Source: Acidimicrobiaceae bacterium (GTDB lineage: Bacteria > Actinomycetota > Acidimicrobiia > Acidimicrobiales > Bog-793). Taken from it: DNA of 9,213 bases. The notes under the pieces are model-generated. The model was not told the DNA's origin. It saw only the letters and a list, made by a program, of their open reading frames with translations, and searched no databases. Both the position numbers and the translations under genes were made by a program. Below are positions 1 to 7,300 of the stretch, one piece after another. The stretch spans positions 1 to 9,213 of the forward strand of contig DAHUZG010000311.1 in assembly GCA_027306715.1 (NCBI GenBank), written 5' to 3'. Position 1 is the first letter of the stretch, and every line of letters begins with the position of its first letter.

Positions 1-201
1 GGCTGCGCTCAGCTGCTCGGCACGGGCGAGCAAGCCCAACGCACGACCCGACTGCTCGGCGGGAAGGGCTTCCTCCGGTCGCGGGCCGAGCGGCGCTGGA
101 GCACCCCTGTTGGCGGCCAGACGGGCGCCGGCGGGGTCGAGCTGCCCGGCGACGCCCTCGAGGTAGCCCTCGAGAGCGTCGAGGTACTCAGGCCACCGCA
201 C
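1..201 (-). CDS. FliT-like flagellar protein, partial (C-terminus beyond window)
   Basis: This is the first 67 codons of a gene that continues past the left edge. The reading frame opens at a GTG (199-201) inside the last codons of fliS, so the two genes overlap by about 14 bases. AAGAAGG at 211-217 is a good ribosome binding site, 9 bases before the GTG. The protein starts MRWPEYLDALEGYLEGVAGQ and continues through a Pro/Ala-rich linker to a second helical stretch ending RALGLLARAEQLSAA. Short, mainly helical proteins with an N-terminal W-x-x-x-L-x-x-L-E pattern commonly follow fliS in Actinobacteria and are treated as FliT-like export chaperones or unnamed flagellar proteins. The family call rests on position and general pattern rather than on diagnostic residues. 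Overlap with fliS implies translational coupling and a role in late flagellar export. It could also be an unrelated small flagellar protein. Confidence 0.62.
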   Translation of the reverse strand, partial: MRWPEYLDALEGYLEGVAGQLDPAGARLAANRGAPAPLGPRPEEALPAEQSGRALGLLARAEQLSAA

Positions 202-616
202 CGGCTCGGGCCTTCTTTTCCGCCTCCGCAGCCTCCGCCATCGCCTTCGGGACTGCTTGGCGCCACGCCTCGTGCAACGGTTCGATGATCACCTCGCAGA
301 TGTCGAGGTAGCTGGCATCCTTGTGCAGGTTGGCCTTGATAAGCAGCTCGAGAAGGGTGTTGTAGAGCCGCTGCAGCACCTCACCCCCCTGCCACATGTC
401 GGGCTGGAGCGCCTCGAGCAGCACACGCACGATGCGCTGGGCGTGCATCAAGGCGTTGTGAGAGCCCGGCACGTCGCCGCTCTCGATGCGTTCGCGCGCG
501 ACCTGCACGTCGATGCTCAGGCGGTCGTAGAGGGCGACGACGAGCATCGGCCCGCTCGTCGTGCTCGAAGACGTCGCAGCGTACGCGCTCGCGGCGTCGG
601 TGGTGGCAACCGCCAT
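188..616 (-). CDS. fliS: Flagellar export chaperone FliS
   Basis: FliS is a small cytosolic helical chaperone. It binds the disordered C-terminal end of newly made flagellin, prevents early polymerisation and passes the subunit to the flagellar export gate. The 142-residue product has the family's landmarks: LVVALYDRL (residues 25-33) in the first helix, HAQRIV (58-63), the LYNTLLELLIKAN helix (84-96) and W118 near the end of the last core helix. The N-terminal 20 residues are Ala/Ser/Thr-rich and the C-terminal 20 are an Ala/Glu/Lys extension, slightly longer than in typical 125-135 residue members. The ATG at 614-616 is preceded by AGGAGG (624-629) with 7-base spacing, and this site lies inside the last codons of fliD. 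The gap to the fliD stop is 3 bases and the FliT-like gene overlaps its end, so it is a middle gene of one operon. I am confident of this call. Confidence 0.95.
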   Translation of the reverse strand: MAVATTDAASAYAATSSSTTSGPMLVVALYDRLSIDVQVARERIESGDVPGSHNALMHAQRIVRVLLEALQPDMWQGGEVLQRLYNTLLELLIKANLHKDASYLDICEVIIEPLHEAWRQAVPKAMAEAAEAEKKARAGAVA

Positions 617-619
617 GGC

Positions 620-3187
620 TCAACCTCCTGTTGTCGACGTGCTCGAGGACGTCGAGCTCGACCCTCCCGAGCCCCCCAGCGAGCTCAGCAGGCTCGAGCC
701 GCTGCTCGTGCCGAAGGCGCTCGTGAGGTACTGGGACTCGCTCTTCAAGGTGGCCAGCGTCTGCTCGAGCTGGGTGAACTGCTGGGTCAGCGCCGCCTGC
801 TGCTGAACGACCAGCTGCTGCTCGATCGAGATCTGCGAGCCGAGGGCGCTGACGGTGCTCTTCAGCGAGCTCAACGTGACAGGGACCTCGCCGCTGCCGG
901 GAGCCAGCGCGGCGTTCGCCACGGCGGCGAGCGCCTGGGCGACGCCGGGCTGGTAGTCGTACGAGCCGATCGTCACCGGCGAGGTGATACCCACGGTCTG
1001 CACCTGCAGGGCCATCCCGGCAAGGGTCGGGTCCGCGGCCGGCGCCGTGAGGACCTGGCCCGAGCCAGTGGCGGCGACGCCGTTGATCGTGCCGGCGACG
1101 TCGGTGCCGGTGAACGGCGTCGCTGAGGCGAGCCCGAGGGCGTCGGTGCCCGAGGTGCTCACCTGGAACGAGGTGGCCGATCCGTAGGCGGCCGAGGTGA
1201 CCTGCAGCGAGGAGCCGGATCCGTTGGCCACCACCTGGGCCGACAGAGCCAGGCCGGCGGCGGCGAAGGCAGTGTCGAGACCGCTGGCCACCTCCCCGAG
1301 GGTCGCCCCGGCCTGCACGCCGTAGGTGGCGCTCGTCGAGCCGACGCTCACGGTGTAGCTCGTCGCCGTCCCGACCGTCGACCCGCTCGCGAAGACCGCG
1401 CTCCCGGTGTCGCTCGCCTGCCGGGCGGACTGGCTGACGCTGAGCGAGTAGGAGCCGGGCTGGGTGCCGTCGGAGGCGTACAGCAGCGTCACGTCGGAGG
1501 GGGCGGCCGGCGAGCCCGAAGCTGGCGTGAAGGTGCCGCCCTGGGTGAAGAGCTTGCTCACCGCCGTCGGGTTGGCGTTGAAGTCGGCGGCGAAGGTGGT
1601 GGCGTCGAAGTTGATCGTGTCCTGGCCGAGCGACAGGCCGGCGGCGCTGCCCGAGGTGGTGCTGTCAAAGGTCGAGGCCGAGCCGATCGACTGGCCGACG
1701 GTGGAGAGGATCTGCTGGGCGATCCTCTGCACGCTCATGTCACCGTTGAGCGGGCCGGCGGTGTTGGTCTGCTGGTTGTAGGCGGTGTCGGCGGCGATCG
1801 TCGAAAGGACGGTGTTGGCGGCGTCGACGAAGCTCTGCACCTGGCTGGCGGCGGCCTGCCCGTCCGGTGAGACCGAGACGGTGACCGGGGCCGCCGACAC
1901 CGACTGCAGCGAGATGTCGACGCCGGGAAGCAGGCTCGTGACGGTGTTCGAGCTCGAGTGGATCTGGTAGCCGCCGCTACCGCCCAGGCTGACGATCGCG
2001 TCCTGGCCGGCGGTGGAGGTCGTGAGCGTGCCGAGCGCCCCTCCGGCAAAAGCAGCCGGGGAGATGCTGACGTCGTTGGCCGCCCCGGTCTGGTTGGAGG
2101 CGATCTCGAGGGCGTACGAGCTCGGCCCCACCTGCAGCGCCTGAGCGGTGACGCCAACGCCGGCGGCGTTGATCGCCCCGACCACCGAAGCGAGCGATCC
2201 GTTCCCGAGCGAGACGTTGTCGGCGTTGATCGACCCGACCACGAGGCCCGAACCAGCCAGCTGGGCGGTGATCGTCCCCCCCGAGCCGGAGGTCAGGGTG
2301 ACAACGGTCGAGCCGTCGGTGGCGATCGAGCTCACCGTGTTGGAGTGGCCGTCGACGGTGATCACGCCGTCGGTGCCGGTGCCCGATGCTCCCGCGCTGA
2401 GCCCGAGGGTGGCGTTGGCGCTCCCGCTGCCGATCTGCAAGCTGGCGGCCGATCCCTGCTGGGCGCTCGAGACGACGAGCTGGCCGGCGGAGTTGACCGT
2501 GCCGACGAGCACGCCGCCGCTCGCGGTGCCGATCTCCGCGGCAACCTGGGAGGTGGTGTAGCTGCCGGCAGCGAGGTTGAAGCTGAACGCCGAGCCGTCG
2601 AGCGTCCCGCTCAAGGTGTTGGAGCCGCTGGCGATCGTCGTCAAGGATGCCAGCGCGCTCGTCCCGGTGACTGACGCCCCGCTCGAGGCCTGCGTGACGG
2701 CGATCGTGTGGCTGCCGGCAGCGAGCCCGCTGCCGGCGAGCGAGCTGCTCCCGAGACCCGAGGTGCCGGAGGCGACGAGCAGGCTGCCGGCCGCCACGAC
2801 GTCGCTCGTCGAGGCGACCGTGCCGCTCGAGACGAGCGTGTCTGCGGCGGCGAGCTGGTCGACGGAGAACGTGGTCGAGCCTTGCCCGGCGCCGGTCGTG
2901 GTCGTCGCCGCGGCGACAGCGGTGTCACTCGAGGTCGCTTTGACCGCGGCGGCAAAGGCGTTGGGCTGGGCGAGGGCGTCCCCGGCAGTCTGCATCGCCT
3001 GCAGCTGGGTCTGCAGGTTCTGGTAGGCAGCGATCTTGGTGTTGTCGGTGCTCTGCTGGTTCTGAAGATCGACGAGGGGAGCCTCGTCGATGCTCAGGTA
3101 GGCGCTGATGATCTGCTGGGTGTTGAGGCCGGACTCAAGGCCGGTGAACGACACTGCAGGCACAGATCCTGCCGATGAGATGCTCAT
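620..3187 (-). CDS. fliD: Flagellar filament cap protein FliD (HAP2), enlarged
   Basis: FliD forms the cap at the filament tip that inserts exported flagellin. The N-terminus (residues 10-65) has the family pattern: SFTGLESGLNTQQIISAYL, then a PL-x-x-LQ-x-QQ helix and KIAAYQNLQTQL. The central domain includes DAIVSLGG (396-403), SLLPGVDISL (418-427), QVQSFVDAANTVLSTI (449-464) and PLNGD (479-483). The C-terminus (765-825) is a coiled coil of the FliD_C type, followed by a Gly/Ser/Thr tail to 855. No cysteine is present, as is usual for axial flagellar proteins. At 855 residues it is nearly twice the common 450-500. The extra length is repeated beta-rich, Ser/Gly/Thr/Ala-rich sequence: a Gly-x-x-x-(L/F)-x-V-x-Q motif occurs near 104-110, 157-166 and 578-586, and Flagellin_IN-like stretches lie near 331-375 and 628-685. 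The ATG at 3185-3187 has AGGAG (3196-3200) 8 bases upstream. It lies in an operon with fliS. Confidence 0.95.
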   Translation of the reverse strand: MSISSAGSVPAVSFTGLESGLNTQQIISAYLSIDEAPLVDLQNQQSTDNTKIAAYQNLQTQLQAMQTAGDALAQPNAFAAAVKATSSDTAVAAATTTTGAGQGSTTFSVDQLAAADTLVSSGTVASTSDVVAAGSLLVASGTSGLGSSSLAGSGLAAGSHTIAVTQASSGASVTGTSALASLTTIASGSNTLSGTLDGSAFSFNLAAGSYTTSQVAAEIGTASGGVLVGTVNSAGQLVVSSAQQGSAASLQIGSGSANATLGLSAGASGTGTDGVITVDGHSNTVSSIATDGSTVVTLTSGSGGTITAQLAGSGLVVGSINADNVSLGNGSLASVVGAINAAGVGVTAQALQVGPSSYALEIASNQTGAANDVSISPAAFAGGALGTLTTSTAGQDAIVSLGGSGGYQIHSSSNTVTSLLPGVDISLQSVSAAPVTVSVSPDGQAAASQVQSFVDAANTVLSTIAADTAYNQQTNTAGPLNGDMSVQRIAQQILSTVGQSIGSASTFDSTTSGSAAGLSLGQDTINFDATTFAADFNANPTAVSKLFTQGGTFTPASGSPAAPSDVTLLYASDGTQPGSYSLSVSQSARQASDTGSAVFASGSTVGTATSYTVSVGSTSATYGVQAGATLGEVASGLDTAFAAAGLALSAQVVANGSGSSLQVTSAAYGSATSFQVSTSGTDALGLASATPFTGTDVAGTINGVAATGSGQVLTAPAADPTLAGMALQVQTVGITSPVTIGSYDYQPGVAQALAAVANAALAPGSGEVPVTLSSLKSTVSALGSQISIEQQLVVQQQAALTQQFTQLEQTLATLKSESQYLTSAFGTSSGSSLLSSLGGSGGSSSTSSSTSTTGG

Positions 3188-3292
3188 GCTCGCCGCTCCT
3201 GCTGTCTGTCCGAGCCCGGCCGATCACCCTCGTCGCTGTCTTGGCCCTGCCGAGCCGACGCCGGGAGGGCACCGCCCGCCAGATCCACCACA

Positions 3293-3337
3293 GCGAGCAG
3301 ACGCCCCCGGGATCGCACCCGGGGGCGTCTCGCTCGC
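3293..3337 (-). terminator. GC-rich hairpin downstream of flagellin, no U-tract
   Basis: This is a perfect 13-bp inverted repeat (3299-3311 with 3318-3330) with a 6-base loop. It is extended by a 6-bp outer stem (3293-3298 with 3332-3337) that needs one bulged base at 3331. It starts 20 bases after the flagellin stop on the minus strand. No T-run follows it in the direction of transcription. It could be an actinobacterial U-less terminator, a partial terminator that lowers read-through into fliD, or a 3' stabiliser of flagellin mRNA. The sequence shows the stem; the function is inferred. Confidence 0.75.
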
Positions 3338-3357
3338 ATCGTTGACCTGGCCCGCGC

Positions 3358-4188
3358 TCAGATGAGCTTGAGGGCCAGCTGTGGCAGCTGCTGCGCCTGC
3401 GAGAGCACGGTCACGCCGGACTGCTCGAGGATCTGCAGCGAGGTGAACTGCGACGTCGCGGACGCCACGTTGACGTCGACGAGGTTGGCGTGAGCCGACT
3501 GCAGGTTCTGCTGGGCGACGGTGATGTTGTTCGCCAGCGCCTGGATCTGGTTCTGCGAGGCGCCCATCGAGGCGGCATAGCCGGCGACGGTGTTGATCGC
3601 CGCCTGGATTGTGCTGATCGCCGCCTGGGCAGCGGTGAGGCCGGTGATGGACACCGACGCGGCACTGAGGCCGAGGCTCGCCTGGGTCGTGTTGTTCAGC
3701 GAGACGCCGACCTGGTTGCTCGCCGTGTCCTGCGCGCCGACCTGGAAGGTGAGCGTCGAGTAGCTGCCGTTGAGCAGGCTGACGCCGGCGTAGGTGGTCG
3801 ACTGGGCGATCTGGTCCAGCTGGTTCAGCAAGGCGGTGAACTGAGCCTGGTCGGCGGCGACGGCCGTCGAATTGTTCTGCACGTTGCTGTTGGCGGCCTG
3901 GGTGGCCAGGGTGTTCGCCTGCTGGAGGATCGCCTCCTGCTGGTTCATCGCCCCCTGGGCCGTCTGCAGCACCGACACCGCGTTCTGGGCGTTGCTGATC
4001 GCCGCGCCGTAGCCGTTGACCTCGGACTGAAGCGACTGGGCGATCGAGTACCCGGCGGGGTTGTCCGCCGCCGTCTGGATCTGCAGGCCCGAGCTCAGCT
4101 GGCCGACCACCGTCGACAGCTGGGCGTCGGTGGCGTTCAGGTTGTTGGCTGCATTGAGCGCAGTCAGGTTGTCGTTGATGAGAAGCAT
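3358..4188 (-). CDS. fliC: Flagellin (short D0/D1-type)
   Basis: This is the structural subunit of the flagellar filament, exported through the flagellar type III apparatus and polymerised outside the cell. The 276-residue product has a canonical flagellin N-terminal domain: IN-x-N-x-x-ALNA (4-13), QLSSGLQIQTAADNPAGYSI (30-49), QNAVSVLQTAQGAM (68-81) and ANTLATQAANS (91-101). The C-terminal domain spans about 185-276, with QIQALANNI (214-222), VDVNVASATSQF (237-248), LEQSGVTVLSQAQQLPQ (254-270) and a hydrophobic end. The variable middle is only about 80 residues (roughly 102-185), so the filament lacks large outer D2/D3 domains. That middle is rich in Ser/Thr/Asn, offering possible O-glycosylation sites. 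There is no cysteine. The ATG at 4186-4188 has GGAGG (4194-4198) 5 bases upstream. It is the first gene of the minus-strand cluster and is divergent from a multidomain glycosyltransferase 156 bases away. Confidence 0.97.
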   Translation of the reverse strand: MLLINDNLTALNAANNLNATDAQLSTVVGQLSSGLQIQTAADNPAGYSIAQSLQSEVNGYGAAISNAQNAVSVLQTAQGAMNQQEAILQQANTLATQAANSNVQNNSTAVAADQAQFTALLNQLDQIAQSTTYAGVSLLNGSYSTLTFQVGAQDTASNQVGVSLNNTTQASLGLSAASVSITGLTAAQAAISTIQAAINTVAGYAASMGASQNQIQALANNITVAQQNLQSAHANLVDVNVASATSQFTSLQILEQSGVTVLSQAQQLPQLALKLI

Positions 4189-4214
4189 CGTGTCCTCCGT
4201 GACGGTGATGCCCG

Positions 4215-4248
4215 CCGGATCTCTTCCGGGGTGCCAGCCATCCCTGGC
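4215..4248 (-). promoter_or_regulatory. Two short stem-loops in the flagellin 5' leader
   Basis: Two perfect 5-bp inverted repeats lie in tandem before the flagellin ribosome binding site. One is CCGGA/TCCGG at 4215-4219 and 4225-4229 with a 5-base loop. The other is GCCAG/CTGGC at 4233-4237 and 4244-4248 with a 6-base loop. They would fall within the 5' leader if the promoter proposed at 4258-4285 is used. Stems this short arise often by chance in GC-rich DNA, so a regulatory role is only possible. Confidence 0.25.
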
Positions 4249-4257
4249 CCGATGTAC

Positions 4258-4285
4258 CTACGGGCCGTCTGCAGCCCGAGTTGAG
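4258..4285 (-). promoter_or_regulatory. Candidate sigma-28 (FliA/WhiG-type) promoter for flagellin
   Basis: On the minus strand, CTCAA (4281-4285) is followed by 15 bases and GCCCGTAG (4258-4265). The flagellar sigma consensus is close to TAAA-N15-GCCGATAA, and actinobacterial members often show CTCA as the -35 box. The -35 and the spacing fit well; the -10 matches 5 of 8 positions. Transcription would start near 4250, giving a leader of about 60 bases before the flagellin ATG. A weaker alternative (CTCAA at 4334-4338, GCCTCGAT at 4313-4320, 13-base spacing) lies upstream. Confidence 0.4.
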
Positions 4286-4344
4286 GCGGTGCTGGGGGAT
4301 TTCGCCGCCTTGATCGAGGCGACAGCCGCGCCGTTGAGCGGGGG

Positions 4345-7300
4345 ATGGAACCGCTGCTGTCACTCTGCATGATCGTCAAGGACGAGAAGGACGAGCTCCC
4401 GCTGGCGCTCGCCTCGGTCGCCGGCGTGGTCGACGAGCTCGTCGTCTACGACACCGGCTCGAGCGACCCCACGGTCGAGATCGCCGAGGACGCCGGTGCC
4501 CGCGTCGTTCGCGGCTACTGGGACGACGACTTCGCCCGGGCGCGCAACGCCGCGATCGACGCCTGCCGTGGCGAGTGGGTGCTCGTCCTCGACGCCGACG
4601 AGAGCCTGCACGGCGACGGCGAGGCGCTGCGCGGCCGGCTCCGCGCCGCTCCGCCCGAGCTCGAGGCACTGGCGATCGCGCTGGAGACCCTCGAGGGCGG
4701 CGGGCTCGCCGGCCACATCAGCTTCTACGCCCTGCGGCTGTTCCGGCGCTCGCGCTGTCACTACGTCGGCAGGCTGCACGAGCAGGTGCGGCGCCGCGCC
4801 GACGACACCCCTCCCGGCTCGACCTGGACCCACGAGGTCCGCATCCTGCACCGCGGCTACACCGCCTCGCACTACCTCGACGGCAGCAAGCGCGAGCGGA
4901 ACCTGCGGCTCGCCCGCCTCGCCGCCGCAGACGACGCCGTCGACCACCCGGAGGCCCTCTTCAACCTCGGGCGGACGCTGATGACGGGGAACGAGCCCGA
5001 GAGCGGGGTCGCGCCGCTTCGCGAGGCGGCGTCGACCACCGCAAACCCGATCCTCCGCCGCCACGCCCTGACGAGCCTGGCGTTGCTCGAGGCGGCGCTC
5101 GGTCACCTCGAGGAGGCGCTCGTTGCCGTCGACGAGCTGCGCCAGTGCTCGGTGGTCGCGGCCGGTGCCGACATTCTCGAAGCACAGGTCCACCTCTCGG
5201 CCGGGGAGCCGCTGCGCTGCCTCGAGGCGTGCGAGCGCGTTCCCTTCCTCGTGCTCGACGACAACGGCCTCGAGCTCGGGCGGCACCTCGTCGCCTCGCT
5301 GCGTGCCCGCGCCCTGGCGACGCTCGGGCGGCCGTCGGAGGCGGCCGAGGTCCTGCTCGACACGCTGGGTTCGCACGGGCTGCTCGACTGCCCGCTCGGC
5401 GAGCTCGTGTCCTACCTGCTGGCGGCCGGGCGCCCGCTCGCCGAGATCGCCTCGGCGGTCCGCCCCGAAATACTCGCCGTCCTCGCCGCCGCCGCCGTGC
5501 AGCTCCCCGAGACCCAGAGCGACGTCGTGCTGACGGCGCTTCACGAGCGCTTTCCCGACCGCCCCGAGCCGGTGGCGCTCGGAGCAGCGCTGGCGGCGCG
5601 CCTGCCCGTGGCGCGGGCGCGGTGGTGGTCGGCCGCGCTGCGCCGGCACGGGCAGACCGACCAGTGCCCGCTTCTTGCCATTCTCGGCAACGACCGCCTC
5701 GAGCACCTCGTCCGGCTGCGCGCCGCCGCGGCTGTTTACGTCAGCTTCGCCGACGAGCGCGCTGTCGAGCCGGCGCGCCAGCTGATCGGCTCCCTGCCCG
5801 CAGCAGAAGCCACCGCCGCCACCGCCGACGTGGCGGCGATCTCGCCCGCGCTGGCGGCGCTCCTCGCGTCCGGCTCGACGGCGGCGGTGCTGCTCAGCTG
5901 TGCCGGGGAGGCCCGAGACGGCTACCGCTGCCTGGACGTGGCGGAAAGCAGCGCTGACGGCGGGGTGGAGCCTGACCGGCTGCCGCTCGCCAACGGCTCG
6001 GCACACCTGCTTGTTACCGGCGACGCCCTCGCCCGCTTCCCCGCCGCCCGCGCCGGGTCGATCCTCGACGAGTGGCTGCGCGTGCTGTGCCCCGGAGGCG
6101 AGCTCGTCGTCGAGGTCCCCGACCTCGCAGCTGCGGCGACACGGCTGCTCGAGGCCACCGCGGCCCGGGACGAGCCAGCCGCGGCCGCCGCGCTGCGGGA
6201 GATCTACGGAGCGAACCGCACCGCCGGCTGCGCGGCGGGCGGCGCCGGCAAGCACGACGGCTACTCGTCGGGATGGACGCGCCCGCAGCTGGAGCGGCTG
6301 CTCGCTCGCCACGGTTTCGATGTGGACTCAGTCGACGAAGGGGGGGCACTCCGGGTCCGCTCCCGCGCCGCCGCCCTCGTCACCCGCCTCGCGGCCGGCC
6401 CGGCGCCCGAGATCAGCCTCCTCGTCGTCGCCGAGCGCGACGAGGCGACACTCCGGCGCTGCCTCCGATCCGTCGCCGGCAGCGACGCCGGCGCGAGCTA
6501 CGAGGTGGTGTGCTTCGACAATTCAGCCGCAGACGGGACCGCCCGCTTCTGTGAATCCCTCGACGGGGCCGTCACGGTCGTGAAGGCCGCCAAGCCGATG
6601 ACGACAGCAGCAGCGCTCAACGTCGCCGCCCGCTTCGCGTCGGGCGAGGTGATCGTGATGCTCAGCGAGCACGTACAGCTCTCCGACGGCTGGGGTGCCG
6701 GGCTGATGACGGCCCTCGCCGAGACCGACGTCGCCGCCACCTCGGCCGCGCTCGTCGACGCCGGCGGCAGCGCCTGCGGCGGCCCGCTCGACCTGCGCGG
6801 CCACCCCGATCCGTCGCGCATCGAGCGCAGGCCGTCCGGCGGACCTCCGGACGCTCTCGGGGCAGGCTGTGTCGCCCTGCGCGCCGGCACCTGGGCCGAT
6901 CTCGGTGGTCTCTCGAGCGACCTCGAGCTCGACGAGGCGGTGATCGACCTGACGCTTCGCGCCGGCGAGATCGGACGGCTGGTGGCGGCGACGGTGAAGG
7001 GTCGCATTGATGCGACGGCTGGCGACACAGCGGCCAGCCGCCACAGCGCCGAGGAGCTCGCCCGTCGCTGGGCTGCCCGGCTCTCCCGCCCGAGCGATCA
7101 GCCGATCCCGCTCAGCACCGCCAGCCTGCTGCCGTCCTCGACCTTGCTCGAGCGCATCGCCAGCAGCGACCTCGCCGTCGGGTCGCCCCGGCCCGGCGGC
7201 TGCAATCTCGTCGGGGACTTCGCCGGCCTCGGCGGCGAGTCCGGGCGCGTGCGCGGCTGGGCGGCAGCGGCGGCGGCCTGCGCTTTGCCGATGTCCCGCC

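Noticed and set aside
9..266. 85-codon minus-strand frame at the left edge
   Set aside because: It overlaps fliS and the FliT-like frame in the wrong phase and is Pro/Ser/Arg-rich without pattern. The GTG-started frame from 201 is better supported.
4189..4344. Promoter for the glycosyltransferase on the plus strand
   Set aside because: TTGAGG at 4281 has no acceptable -10 box at 16-19 bases, and no other pair stood out, so no promoter is called.
3224..4363. 379-codon same-strand frame over flagellin
   Set aside because: It overlaps all of flagellin in another phase and its translation is low-complexity Arg/Gln/Gly/Pro-rich. Flagellin itself is unmistakable.
4360..6312. 650-codon open frame antisense to the glycosyltransferase
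   Set aside because: It lies opposite a gene with clear domain motifs. Long antisense frames are expected in DNA this GC-rich, and the translation is Arg/Gly/Ala-rich without any family pattern.
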